DNA of 20,460 bases from Clostridiaceae bacterium (GCA_012514965.1 JAAYZH010000245.1:1-20460), one strand, 5' to 3'. Numbered from the stretch's first letter, positions 7,173 to 16,342 are shown. The notes: generated by a model not told the origin, from the letters alone. Made by a program: numbers and translations.

Positions 7173-7205
7173 AAAATGCCGGCCACATCCGGGCCGGCAT
7201 ATTTT
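7173..7205 (-). terminator. Rho-independent terminator after metG
   Basis: A 9-bp GC-rich stem, GGCCGGCAT (7192-7200) with ATGCCGGCC (7176-7184), encloses a 7-base loop. Read on the minus strand, it is followed by TTTT. AT runs on both sides make it potentially bidirectional. It separates metG from tatD. Confidence 0.8.
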
Positions 7206-7227
7206 GATGACATCTGTATCGCTGTTC

Positions 7228-9225
7228 TTAGCTGACCGCTGAGCCGGGCGAAACTTTGCCGTCTACACCGAGCAGGTAGAGCTTGCCGTCGCTGTCTTCC
7301 GCACAGAGCAGCATACCTGCCGACTCGATGCCGCGAATCTTGCGGGGCTTGAGGTTCTCGAGCAGGATTACCTGACGGCCGGGCAGGTCTTCCGGAGCGT
7401 AGGATTCTGCTATTCCGGAGACGACTACGCGCGTTTCGCCGTTGCCGAGATCTAGAGTGGACTTGAGCAGGCGATCCGCGCCCTTGACACGCTCACAGGC
7501 CGTGACCTGGGCCACAAGCAGGCGAAGCTTGCTGAAGTCGCTGTACTCAATGAGGGCTACCCCTTCCGGGACAGCCGCTTCTGCTGCAGCGGTTTCAGCA
7601 GCAGGGGCTAAAGCCGGAGTTGCCGGTACGGCTCCGGTTGCGGCTGCGGCTGCGGCTCTCGCCTCGAGCTGCTCGTCGAGCCAGGCGATCTCTGTTTTAA
7701 GATCCAGGCGGGGGAAGAGCGGGCTGCCGGCGAGGATAGGCGTAGGACTGCTGAAGAGCCCGAATCGGGCATTCTCCAGGGCAACCTCGGCGGACTGACC
7801 CAGACGTGTCAGGATCGCCGCTGAGCTCTGCGGCAGGAAAGGGTAAAGCAGAACCGATGCCACACGCAAAGTCTCGCAGAGATTGCCCAGCACAGCCGCA
7901 AGGCGGGCCGCAGCCGCTCTGTCCTTGCCCAGCTTCCAGGGCTCGGTCTCGTCGATGTACTTGTTCGCGCGGCTGATGAGGCGCCAGATGGCGGCCAGCG
8001 CATAGCTGAACTGCATGTTCTCGAGATAGCGGTCGACCTCCTCGTAGGATTTCGCCGCCAGCTCCGCGAGCTCGTCATCGAGCGGCGCAGCTTCACGAGT
8101 CTCCGGGAGAACACCGTCAAAATACTTATTCACCATGGCCGTGGTTCGACTCAAGAGGTTACCCAGGTCATTGGCCAGGTCGGAATTGATGCGTTCAACC
8201 AGGGCTTCGTTTGTGAAGTTTCCATCCAGGCCAAAAGGGACCTCCCGCAGGAGAAAGTAGCGGACAGCATCGACGCTGTAACGCTCGGCGAGGACTACCG
8301 GGTCCACTACGTTGCCTTTGGACTTGGACATTTTGCTGTCGTTCATCAGCAGCCAGCCGTGGCTGTACACATGTTTGGGCAGAGGCACGTCCAGCGCCAT
8401 CAGGATGGCGGGCCAGATGATGGAGTGGAAGCGCACGATCTCTTTGGCCATCAGGTGAACATCGGCCGGCCAGTAGCGGGCAAAGTCGCCGTCTGCGTCA
8501 TCGGGGTAGCCCATGGCCGTAATGTAGTTCGACAAAGCGTCGATCCAGACGTAGATCACGTGCTTGGGGTCAAACGGGACCTTGACGCCCCAGTCGAAAG
8601 AAGTGCGGGACACCGCGAGATCCTCCAGACCCTGTTCGATGAAACGCAGCATCTCATTGCGTGATGCCTCCGGCTTGAGGAAGTCCGGATGCGCTGCATA
8701 GTAGTCCAGGAGGGGCTGCCCGTACTGGCTCAGGCGGAAGAAATAACTCTCTTCCTGGGTACGCTCGACAGCACCGCCGCAGTCCGGACACTTGTTCTCC
8801 TTGAGCTGGGACTCCGTCCAGAAGGACTCACATGGTGTGCAATACCAGCCCTCGTAAGCGCCCTTATAGATAGCGTCCTTGTCCCACAGCTTCTGAAAAA
8901 TCTTGCTGACTGCCTCTTCGTGCTGCTTGTCGGTGGTACGAATAAAGCGGTCGTAGCTGATGTCGAGCAGCTGCCAGAGCTTTTTGATGCCCACCGCCAT
9001 CTCGTCGACAAAGTCCTGCGGGCTCTTGCCGGCTTCCGCTGCCTTCTGCTGAATTTTCTGCCCATGCTCATCCATGCCGGTAAGGAACATGACGTCCTTG
9101 CCCTTGAGCCGCTGAAAACGCGCGACGGTATCCGCGGCTACAGTCGTATAAGAATGCCCGATGTGCAGCTTGTTGCTGGGATAATAGATAGGCGTTGTAA
9201 TATAAAAGCTTTGTTTGTCAGCCAT
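7228..9225 (-). CDS. metG: Methionyl-tRNA synthetase
   Basis: A 665-aa class I synthetase that charges tRNA-Met with methionine in the cytoplasm. The HIGH motif is at 21-24 (LHIGHSYTT) and KMSKS at 298-302. The insertion domain has four zinc cysteines (C129, C132, C146, C149). The anticodon-binding helical domain follows. After an Ala-rich low-complexity linker (about 521-555) comes a C-terminal Trbp111/EMAP-type tRNA-binding domain (about 560-665), the long form usual in Firmicutes. I chose the ATG at 9225 because AGGA lies 5 bases upstream; an in-frame ATG four codons earlier has no ribosome-binding site. It is downstream of the cyclophilin gene and ends at a terminator. Confidence 0.96.
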   Translation of the reverse strand: MADKQSFYITTPIYYPSNKLHIGHSYTTVAADTVARFQRLKGKDVMFLTGMDEHGQKIQQKAAEAGKSPQDFVDEMAVGIKKLWQLLDISYDRFIRTTDKQHEEAVSKIFQKLWDKDAIYKGAYEGWYCTPCESFWTESQLKENKCPDCGGAVERTQEESYFFRLSQYGQPLLDYYAAHPDFLKPEASRNEMLRFIEQGLEDLAVSRTSFDWGVKVPFDPKHVIYVWIDALSNYITAMGYPDDADGDFARYWPADVHLMAKEIVRFHSIIWPAILMALDVPLPKHVYSHGWLLMNDSKMSKSKGNVVDPVVLAERYSVDAVRYFLLREVPFGLDGNFTNEALVERINSDLANDLGNLLSRTTAMVNKYFDGVLPETREAAPLDDELAELAAKSYEEVDRYLENMQFSYALAAIWRLISRANKYIDETEPWKLGKDRAAAARLAAVLGNLCETLRVASVLLYPFLPQSSAAILTRLGQSAEVALENARFGLFSSPTPILAGSPLFPRLDLKTEIAWLDEQLEARAAAAAATGAVPATPALAPAAETAAAEAAVPEGVALIEYSDFSKLRLLVAQVTACERVKGADRLLKSTLDLGNGETRVVVSGIAESYAPEDLPGRQVILLENLKPRKIRGIESAGMLLCAEDSDGKLYLLGVDGKVSPGSAVS

Positions 9226-9247
9226 GAGGATCCTCATTATTCTAATG

Positions 9248-9268
9248 AGCCGGGCAGGCGGCCCGGCT
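9248..9268 (-). other. Hairpin between the cyclophilin gene and metG
   Basis: An 8-bp perfect stem, AGCCGGGC (9248-9255) with GCCCGGCT (9261-9268), encloses a 5-base loop, 22 bases before the metG start. There is no T run on the minus strand, so it is more likely an mRNA stabiliser or weak attenuator than a true terminator. Confidence 0.45.
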
Positions 9269-9279
9269 GTGTGTGTGAA

Positions 9280-9795
9280 TTATTTCTTGATTGCGGGACT
9301 AAGCTCGTCCGCACCCTCAGTGATGCGGATGCTCTTGATCTGCTGCTCTTCCAGCGGATGGTCCTGACGATCAGTTCTTGTGCCCGCGATCGCGTCAAGC
9401 ACATCCAGTCCGCCGGTCAAACGGCCAAAGGCAGCGTACTGACCATCCAGGTGCGGAGAATCCTGATGCATCACAAAAAACTGTGAACCAGCTGAGTCCG
9501 GGTGCATAGAGCGGGCCATGGAGAGGACGCCGCGGCTGTGTTTGAGGTCGTTGGGAACACCATTGCGGGCAAATTCACCCTTGATGCCGTAACCGGGACC
9601 ACCGGTGCCGACTCCCTGGGGGCAGCCGCCCTGAATCATGAAACCCTTGATCACGCGGTGAAAGACCAGGTTGTCATAAAAACCCTTCTGGGCCAGCTCT
9701 GCGAAGTTATTTACAGAGTTCGGCGCGTACTCGGGCAAAAGCTCAAACGGCATCTCGCGGCCGTCCATCATCGTGATAATTCCTTTAATTGCCAT
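9280..9795 (-). CDS. Cyclophilin-type peptidyl-prolyl cis-trans isomerase
   Basis: A 171-aa cytoplasmic cyclophilin (no signal peptide) that speeds proline isomerisation in folding proteins. The active-site block FHRVIKGFMIQGG (45-57, catalytic Arg47), the SQFFV block (104-108) and HLDGQYAAFGRL (115-126) are all present. The length is typical of single-domain bacterial cyclophilins such as PpiB. GGAGAT lies just before the ATG. It sits between pncB and metG on the same strand with a 59-base gap to pncB, probably in one transcript. Confidence 0.93.
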   Translation of the reverse strand: MAIKGIITMMDGREMPFELLPEYAPNSVNNFAELAQKGFYDNLVFHRVIKGFMIQGGCPQGVGTGGPGYGIKGEFARNGVPNDLKHSRGVLSMARSMHPDSAGSQFFVMHQDSPHLDGQYAAFGRLTGGLDVLDAIAGTRTDRQDHPLEEQQIKSIRITEGADELSPAIKK

Positions 9796-9854
9796 TTTTA
9801 TCTCCTCTATTCTCTTTCATTCTCGCGCCGCCGAAGGCAGCACGCACGGGTTAA

Positions 9855-11306
9855 TCAGTTCAAATCTTTCAGCATGCCGAATTTAAGATCGTACAGCTTC
9901 TGAGATAGATCGACATAGTAGTTATGAGGTCTGTCTAGCCGCGTGACCGACGGCCAAAGCGTCGTCATCTGGCGGGTTGCGTAGCTGCGCGACTCCTCGA
10001 GCGAGGGGCAGGTATAGACACGACGCCCGCCCAGGAATATGGGCTGCAGCAGCGGCATAACCTCAAAATTGTGCAAAGTCTTGCGTTTCCAGGTAGCCTC
10101 AGGGTCAAAGAGTTCGTAAGGCTGTGCTGTGTCGATCACTTCGCCATCCAGGGCAATCAGGTCCGCCATTGCCTTGCCGGTGGCCCGATCCAGGAAACGG
10201 AACACCCACTTGTGTCCGGGATTCGTGATCTTACCGATATTCTCGGAAATCTTCATCTTGGGAATCACATTGCCTTCAGCATCCTCGATACCGCAAAGCT
10301 TGTAGACACCCCCGAAGACGGGTTCGCTGCGTGACGTGATCAAACGCTCGCCGACACCAAAGGCATCGACCTTCGCGCCCTGGACCATGAGGTCGCGGAT
10401 CGTGTATTCATCGAGAGCACTGCTGGCAGTAATCTTGCAATCCTGCATGCCCGCTTCATCGAGCAGACGGCGGCTCTCCTGACTTAGATACGTGATATCA
10501 CCGGAATCGATACGGATACCCTTGAGGCGTTTGCCCTGCGGCTCGAGCAGCTCCTTCGCAACCCGAATCGCGTTCGGCACCCCGGAAGTAAGCACATTAT
10601 ATGTATCGACCAGGAGTACAGCATTATCAGGGTAGGTCTTCGCGTAAGCCATGAAGGCTTCATACTCGGTGGGATAGAGCTGGACAAAGCTGTGGGCCAT
10701 TGTGCCCGAGACAGGGATGCCAAACTGCAAACCAGCCATGGAGCAAGATGTGCCGCTGACGCCGCCAATATAAGCCGCTCTGGCACCCAGGACGGAGGCA
10801 TCGTAGCCCTGCGCCCGGCGGGCGCCGAATTCCATAATCGGCCTGCCCTCCGCCGCGTAGACAATGCGAGCGGACTTCGTGGCGATCAGACTCTGGTGAT
10901 TGATTGTCAGCAAGAGCATCGTCTCAATCATCTGCGCCTGAATAATCGGACCGCGCACCTTCACGATCGGCTCGCCTTCGAAAATCGGCGTGCCCTCCGG
11001 TACTGCCCAGACATCGCAGCGGAAGTCCATGTTCGCAAGACACTGCAGAAATTCCTCTGAAAACTGTCCGGTCGCGCGCAGATAAGCCAGATCTTCTTCC
11101 TCAAAGTGCAGCTCCTCCAGATAGGAGATCATCTGCTGCAAACCCGCCATGATCGCGTAGCCGCCCTCATCCGGTACCCTGCGAAAAAACAGGTCGAAAT
11201 AGGCGATCGTGTCCTTCATCCCCTGGTCATAATAGGCTTGTGACATGGTCAGCTCATAGAAGTCCGTGAGCATAGTCATGTTCGATTTCTCATTCCAAGA
11301 ATTCAT
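9855..11306 (-). CDS. pncB: Nicotinate phosphoribosyltransferase
   Basis: A 483-aa enzyme that converts nicotinate and PRPP to nicotinate mononucleotide in NAD salvage. Visible family landmarks are NMTMLTDFYELTM (9-21), EFGARRAQGYDA (159-170), GTMAHSFVQLYP (201-212, with the conserved phospho-accepting His205), IRIDSGD (264-270) and TSRSEPVFGGVYKL (324-337). The start at 11306 has a GGAGG six bases upstream. It lies inside the last codons of truA, giving a 17-base overlap that suggests translational coupling. An ATG at 11390 would add 28 unrelated residues and was rejected. An NAD gene directly behind truA is not the usual Firmicutes order. Confidence 0.94.
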   Translation of the reverse strand: MNSWNEKSNMTMLTDFYELTMSQAYYDQGMKDTIAYFDLFFRRVPDEGGYAIMAGLQQMISYLEELHFEEEDLAYLRATGQFSEEFLQCLANMDFRCDVWAVPEGTPIFEGEPIVKVRGPIIQAQMIETMLLLTINHQSLIATKSARIVYAAEGRPIMEFGARRAQGYDASVLGARAAYIGGVSGTSCSMAGLQFGIPVSGTMAHSFVQLYPTEYEAFMAYAKTYPDNAVLLVDTYNVLTSGVPNAIRVAKELLEPQGKRLKGIRIDSGDITYLSQESRRLLDEAGMQDCKITASSALDEYTIRDLMVQGAKVDAFGVGERLITSRSEPVFGGVYKLCGIEDAEGNVIPKMKISENIGKITNPGHKWVFRFLDRATGKAMADLIALDGEVIDTAQPYELFDPEATWKRKTLHNFEVMPLLQPIFLGGRRVYTCPSLEESRSYATRQMTTLWPSVTRLDRPHNYYVDLSQKLYDLKFGMLKDLN

Positions 11307-12132
11307 CGTTGCCTCCGCTCTCCTGCCCGGCCAAGAGCGCCGCCAGGTTATTTTGCTTATTATAACACGCGGGGAATGGGTTCTCATCATAATATACTTC
11401 GTCCAAAAACAGGCCCGCAGCTGTCAGCGTTTTACCGGCCAGAGTCCGGTCGCCGCTCGCAAGCATTGCTTCGATCATCTCCGGCTCGAATTTGCCCAGC
11501 CCTACGTAGAGCAGAGTGCCGGCTATGATGCGAACCATGTTGTAGAGAAAAGCATCACCGCTGATCGTCAGACGGAGCAAGCCGCCGGTCTCCCCGCTCA
11601 GCTCCACTTTGTACAGCGTGCGAATTGTGGTTTTCGCCGTAGATCCAGCTGCCATGAAACAGCGAAAATCGTGCTTGCCAATCAAGTAATCACAGGCTCT
11701 ATGCATTGCGTCTATATCGAGCGCACGGCTTTCGTGCGCAGAATAGCGCGAGAGCAAGGCGCTGCGGAAGCGATTATTCCAGATGTAGTAAGAGTATTGT
11801 TTGCCGCGGCTGCCAAAGCGCGCATGAAAAGTGTCCGGGACGATTGCGGCGTCCAGCACAGAAATATCATCCGGCAGCAGCGTGCCCAAGGCCAAATAGA
11901 GGCGTTCTGGGGGTACTGTACAATGGCTGTTGAAATGGCTGACATGGCCTCGAGCGTGTACACCGCCGTCGGTCCGGCTGCAGCCGTAGAGTGTAATGGG
12001 TTCGCCGCACAATTTTGCCAGAGCGTTCTCGACAACACCCTGTACAGTCCGGACATTTGCCTGGCGCTGCCAGCCGGCATAGGCGGTCCCATCGTATTCA
12101 AGTAACAAGGCGATACGCTTTTTCTCAGTCAT
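11290..12132 (-). CDS. truA: tRNA pseudouridine(38-40) synthase TruA
   Basis: A 280-aa enzyme that isomerises uridines 38-40 in the anticodon stem-loop of many tRNAs. The N-terminal EYDGTAYAGWQRQ (12-24) and the active-site block GCSRTDGGVHARGHV (50-64, catalytic Asp55) are diagnostic. The C-terminal half has FRCFMAAGS and DAFLYNMVRIIAGTLLYVG. I chose the ATG at 12132 (MTEKKRIALLLEYDG), with GAGGGG upstream; a start 10 codons earlier would overlap ecfT. The 7-base gap to ecfT marks a shared operon, the usual Firmicutes ecfA-ecfA-ecfT-truA order. Confidence 0.96.
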   Translation of the reverse strand: MTEKKRIALLLEYDGTAYAGWQRQANVRTVQGVVENALAKLCGEPITLYGCSRTDGGVHARGHVSHFNSHCTVPPERLYLALGTLLPDDISVLDAAIVPDTFHARFGSRGKQYSYYIWNNRFRSALLSRYSAHESRALDIDAMHRACDYLIGKHDFRCFMAAGSTAKTTIRTLYKVELSGETGGLLRLTISGDAFLYNMVRIIAGTLLYVGLGKFEPEMIEAMLASGDRTLAGKTLTAAGLFLDEVYYDENPFPACYNKQNNLAALLAGQESGGNDEFLE

Positions 12133-12139
12133 AAGCCCC

Positions 12140-12943
12140 TCAGAACGCGAACTGCACCACAAGAATACCGGTCACGACAACAAGTCCCATTACTAGAAAG
12201 ATAATATCCCGCACTTTCATGTGCAGCTGATTGAGCTTGGTACGCCCTTCCCCGCCGCGATAGCAGCGTGACTCCATCGCCGTCGCGAGTTCCTCTGCAC
12301 GTTTGATGGCACTGACAAAGAGGGGGATGAGGATGGTCACCAGGCCGCGAATTCGCTGCATAAAACCACCCGTGTCGTAATTGGCTCCGCGTGAAGACTG
12401 CGCCTTGCGAATTTTGTCGGCTTCATCCGCCAGTGTGGGGATAAAACGCAGAGCAATGGAGATCATCATCGAAATATCATGAACGGGCACGTTGATTGTC
12501 TTAAGCGGTGCCAAGAGGGATTCTACCGAATCGGCCAAGAGCAGCGACGTTGTGGTCAGCGTCATCAGGATGGACGAGCCAATGATCAAAAAGATCAAGC
12601 GTACAGCCATCAAAACGCCTGTCTGCAGTCCCTCTGCCGTTATCTTCAGGGGGCCGGCGATTTCGATAAGGGTTTTGCCCGGCACCGAAAACATGTTCAG
12701 CACAAAAGCAAAAGAAGTAATAAAGAGAATAGGCTTGACGGTACGCCAGACTGTGCGCAAGTCAATTTTGGCCAGAAAAATCAAAGAAGTAATACCTGCG
12801 CCGTAAAGAGCCAGCGGCACGGGCTTGTTCAGAAAAAAAACAATAATCATCAAGACCAGCGAAAAGCCAAGCTTGACGCGCGGATCCAGGCGATGAATCA
12901 AGGAGTTGCCGGGGTAATAGTTGCCGATGGTAAAACTGCTCAT
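12140..12943 (-). CDS. ecfT: ECF transporter transmembrane component EcfT
   Basis: A 267-aa membrane protein that couples the ECF ATPases to substrate-binding S components for vitamin or cofactor uptake. Hydrophobic helices occupy about 27-40, 45-60, 68-85, 108-130 and a C-terminal helix near 247-265. The coupling segment carries the two family motifs, KAQSSRGAN and AMESRCYRGGEGRT, which insert into the ATPases. Its ATG overlaps the ecfA stop by 4 bases (ATGA), so translation is coupled. No S component is encoded in the window, which fits a shared group II ECF module. Confidence 0.95.
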   Translation of the reverse strand: MSSFTIGNYYPGNSLIHRLDPRVKLGFSLVLMIIVFFLNKPVPLALYGAGITSLIFLAKIDLRTVWRTVKPILFITSFAFVLNMFSVPGKTLIEIAGPLKITAEGLQTGVLMAVRLIFLIIGSSILMTLTTTSLLLADSVESLLAPLKTINVPVHDISMMISIALRFIPTLADEADKIRKAQSSRGANYDTGGFMQRIRGLVTILIPLFVSAIKRAEELATAMESRCYRGGEGRTKLNQLHMKVRDIIFLVMGLVVVTGILVVQFAF

Positions 12944-14746
12944 TGCACCGACTCCTCCACCGCTTCCGAATGTGTAGTTGCCCGGGCAGCTGCGATCAAA
13001 CGATCCGCGCTGGCGCGCGCAGTGAAGACTCTGGCGTCCAGACTGGGATAGTCCGCTGAAAAGCGATCCACGAAACGCATAACAGCCGGAATCTCGAGGT
13101 CATTCTCGAGGACAAAGTCACGGTCGGAGAAAATCTCTGCTACCGGAGCGATACGCTGTAAACGGCCATTACGGAGAATCAGGATTCGGTCGGCCAGTCT
13201 GGCCAGATCATCCATGCTGTGTGACACGAAAATAATTGTGACTCCCTCGCGCTGCAAACCGCGGATGGTCGCGAAGATCTCTTCACGTCCCTGCGGATCC
13301 AGACCGGCGGCAGGCTCATCCAGAATCAGGACCTCAGGCTTCATAGCCAAAATCCCCGCAATCGCGACGCGACGCATTTGGCCGCCTGAGAGCTCGAATG
13401 GCGAACGTTCAAGATCGATATCACCAAGTCCCACCAAACGCAGAGCAGCTAGACAATTATCCCGGACTTCTTCATCGCTCAGGCCCAGGCGTTTCGGTCC
13501 GTAGGCCACATCATCATAAATCGTTTCCGCGAAAAGCTGCTGCTCAGGATACTGGAAGACCATGCCGACGTGACGGCGCAGCTGCTGGACATCCTTGTTC
13601 TCGGCAACATCGTAGCCCAGAACGCGGATCGTGCCTTCCTGTGGACGCAGCAAACCGTTAAGATGCTGGATTAAGGTAGATTTACCTGACCCTGTATGTC
13701 CGGCAATCCCCAGAAATTCACCGGGCCACACACGGAAACTGATGTCATGGATGGCATCAATCTCATCGGGGCGCTTGACGTTGTAAGCGTGGGAGAGACC
13801 TTCTACTTCAATAATTGGGGCAGCCTGATAATCCGCCATAGAAACAGAGGAAGCTGGCACAACCTCGGTCTGGCTCAGTTCAGGCGTTGCAGACAAATTC
13901 TGCAGCAAGGAGCGTAAATACTCTGCCGCACGATCCTCTGTAGCCAGCTGTTCGCGTGTCGGCTCAGAAGCAAGTCGAGAGGCTAAAGCACGGGTAACCC
14001 GTATGTAGGATGGAACATCCAAACCCAGATGCTGGATTTTTTCGCTCTGAAAAAATACTTCATTGGGAGTCCCCTGCATGACGAGCTCGCCGTGGCTCAT
14101 AACGAGCACACGATCCGCCTGCAGGACCTCGTCCATATGATGCGTGACATTAATCAAAGTGAGCCCCTGCGTCTTCTGCAGTTCGGAAACCAAACGTAGA
14201 AGCTCGCGGCGGCTGCGGGGGTCAAGCATGGAAGTAGCTTCGTCGAGGATGATGCATTTCGGGGCCATGGCCAGAATACCGGCTACCGCCAGCTTCTGCT
14301 TTTGGCCGCCCGAAAGCTCGGAAGGCTGACGCTTCTCGAAGCCGTCAAGACCTACCTTACGTAAAGACTGGGGAACAACCTGCAACATCTCTTCGCGGGG
14401 CATACCGAGGTTCTCCGGGCCAAAAGCAACATCTTCCTCCACTGTTGTCCCGACAATCTGATTGTCAGGATTCTGGAAAACCATACCCAGGTTACGACGA
14501 ATCTCCCAAATCGATTCTTCTTCCTGTATCCATGCCCAACACCAGGATGCGACCTGTCTGTGGCAGTAAGAGCGCATTCAAAAGCCTCGCCAGCGTCGAT
14601 TTGCCCGAGCCGTTGCGGCCAAGGATAGCCAAATGCTCGCCTTCCAGGACCTGAAAGCGCAAATTGCGTACGGCCGGCAAAGCATCCTCGCTGTCCGCGT
14701 CATAAGTATAAGAAGCTTCCCGAACGTCGATTAACTGGAAGGTCAC
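12940..14746 (-). CDS. ecfA: Fused ECF ATPase EcfA1-EcfA2, interrupted by a frameshift in the first domain
   Basis: Two ABC ATPase domains that power ECF vitamin transporters, usually two genes, lie here in one frame with no stop or ribosome-binding site between them. The start is GTG 14746 with AAGGAG seven bases upstream. Domain 1 has Walker A GRNGSGKST (43-51), but after LVLGMDT (about 14525) the frame must shift to continue as EEESIWEIRRNLGMVFQNPDNQ. Skipping one base at 14524, in a GA-rich run, restores it. Beyond the shift come LSGGQ (144-148) and Walker B (164-169). After a linker of roughly 60 residues, domain 2 has Walker A GHTGSGKST (349-357), LSGGQ (452-456) and Walker B VLILDEP (472-478). 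The restored protein is about 601 aa. The shift may be a true mutation or a sequencing error. Confidence 0.85.
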
Positions 14747-14765
14747 GTCCTAACTCCTTGTCTAA

Positions 14766-14792
14766 CAAAAAAGGTCAGGGATTCCCTGACCT
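14766..14792 (-). terminator. Rho-independent terminator after rplQ
   Basis: A perfect 9-bp stem, AGGTCAGGG (14772-14780) with CCCTGACCT (14784-14792), encloses a 3-base loop. On the minus strand it is followed directly by TTTTTT. It ends the ribosomal transcript 30 bases after rplQ and lies only 19 bases before the ecfA start, so ecfA expression depends on readthrough or an unseen promoter. Confidence 0.93.
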
Positions 14793-14822
14793 CTAGGGTA
14801 AAATGAAATCCGAACGGTCTGA

Positions 14823-15347
14823 TCAGACCAATTCAAGACGGCACATTTCAGCAGAATCGCCACGGCGAGCACCCAGCTGAATGATTCTGGTGTAGCCGCC
14901 CTTGCGATCTCTGTACTTGGGAGCCACATCATTAAACAGCACGTTGACAGGGTTCACGACGTTGCCTTCAGCGTCTTTGCCGCGAACAAGCCACTTCATC
15001 ATGCGGCGACGAACTGCCAAACGGCTGGAGTCATCCACCTGAACTTCTTTGGTCTTCAGTTCGCGCTCTACGACGTAATACTTTCTGTCATTGACAGAAG
15101 TCTTTTCGGTAAGAATCTTTTTACCTTTGCCGTCAAGCTTGGCGCTGGAAGTCAAAATTTCACGTGTAGAGAAATTATCTACTTCTTTCGCGGCATCCGA
15201 AATCAGACCTTCAGCAATGCTGCGAACTTCCTTAGCACGGTCGACGGTGGTTACCACGTAACCGCTGACAATCAACTGTGTTGTCAGGTTTCTCAAAATG
15301 CTAAGTCTGATACTGGTCTTGCGGCCTAGTTTGTTATGTCCAGACAT
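14823..15347 (-). CDS. rplQ: 50S ribosomal protein L17, long form
   Basis: L17 sits on the large subunit near the exit tunnel. The conserved ends are clear: MSGHNKLGRKTSIRLSILRN with TTVDRAKEVRSIAEGLI at the start, and LFNDVAPKYRDRKGGYTRIIQLGARRGDSAEMCRLELV at the end. At 174 aa it is much longer than the usual 110-130. An extra block at about 55-107, rich in Lys, Glu and Ser, sits where most L17 proteins have a short turn, and a smaller one (VRGKDAEGNVVNP) follows. AGGAGG precedes the ATG. It is the last gene of the alpha operon, 38 bases after rpoA. Confidence 0.95.
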   Translation of the reverse strand: MSGHNKLGRKTSIRLSILRNLTTQLIVSGYVVTTVDRAKEVRSIAEGLISDAAKEVDNFSTREILTSSAKLDGKGKKILTEKTSVNDRKYYVVERELKTKEVQVDDSSRLAVRRRMMKWLVRGKDAEGNVVNPVNVLFNDVAPKYRDRKGGYTRIIQLGARRGDSAEMCRLELV

Positions 15348-15385
15348 TTTATCCTCCTATAGCGGGTTTAAGTATTATTCTCGGC

Positions 15386-16342
15386 TTACAGCTCAGGCGA
15401 CTCGGCCAAAGCAAGGCCCAACTCGTCGAGTTTCTGCTCAACTTCTTCAAGGGATTTTTTACCGAGATTGCGCACCTTCATCATGTCTTCCTGTGTACGA
15501 ATGACGAGATCACCAATGGTATTGATGGATGCTCTCTTGAGACAATTGTAAGTTCTCACAGAGAAATCCATATCCTCGATGGCGGTGTCGAGCACTTGAT
15601 CATGCTCGCTCTCTTCATCCGGAACCCGGAAGCTCGCCGCTCTCTCAACATTGTTCAGATTGAGGAAAAGCGCAAGATGTTCAATCAGGATATCAGCTGC
15701 CTGACTCAAGCCACTCTCGGCAGTGACCGTGCCGTCGCTCCATACTTCCAGTGTCAACTTGTCATAGTCAGTGAACTGACCTACACGCGTATTTTCGACG
15801 CTGTAATTGACTTTGTTGATAGGAGTGAAGATGGAGTCAATCGGGATCACACCGATTGGCTGGTTGGGCCATTTATTGTTATCGGCAGTATTGTAGCCGC
15901 GCCCTTCACTGATGGTGAATTCCATGAATACCCGTGATTCACCATTAAGAGTGGCAATTACGTGATCAGGATTCATGATCTCGACTTCTTCGTCGTGAAC
16001 GATGTCTCCTGCGGTCAAAACACCTGTGGTCCCCTCATCGCTGCTGAGATAGACCGTCTTCGGGCCCTCAACATTCATCTTGATGCGGACACCCTTTACA
16101 TTCAAGATGATTTCTGTCATATCTTCGATCACGCCCTTGACGGTCGAAAATTCATGAAAGATGCCATCCACACGCAGGGCGGTCACGGCCGCTCCCTTCA
16201 AAGAAGAGAGCAAAACGCGACGCAGTGAGTTACCCAGCGTAATACCATAACCACGCTCCAGCGGCTCAACCACAAACTTACCATACGAACCATCGTTCGA
16301 CATGTCTGTAGTTGAAATTACCGGTTTACTAATTTCTAACAT
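15386..16342 (-). CDS. rpoA: DNA-directed RNA polymerase alpha subunit
   Basis: A 318-aa core polymerase subunit. The N-terminal dimerisation/assembly domain shows [30 protein letters not shown] and [22 protein letters not shown] flexible acidic linker (around 235-250) leads to the C-terminal domain, with [36 protein letters not shown], which contacts UP elements and activators. The length is normal. GGGAGG sits before the ATG. It lies between rpsD and rplQ, the canonical order. Confidence 0.98.
   Translation of the reverse strand: MLEISKPVISTTDMSNDGSYGKFVVEPLERGYGITLGNSLRRVLLSSLKGAAVTALRVDGIFHEFSTVKGVIEDMTEIILNVKGVRIKMNVEGPKTVYLSSDEGTTGVLTAGDIVHDEEVEIMNPDHVIATLNGESRVFMEFTISEGRGYNTADNNKWPNQPIGVIPIDSIFTPINKVNYSVENTRVGQFTDYDKLTLEVWSDGTVTAESGLSQAADILIEHLALFLNLNNVERAASFRVPDEESEHDQVLDTAIEDMDFSVRTYNCLKRASINTIGDLVIRTQEDMMKVRNLGKKSLEEVEQKLDELGLALAESPEL

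Noticed and set aside
9226..9237. metG start four codons upstream (MRIL extension)
   Set aside because: No ribosome-binding site precedes that ATG, whereas AGGA is well placed for the ATG at 9225.
14524..14524. Programmed +1 ribosomal frameshift in ecfA, like that of prfB
   Set aside because: No slippery CTT-T stop context or internal Shine-Dalgarno stimulator is visible, and ATPase genes are not known for this; an indel or read error is simpler.
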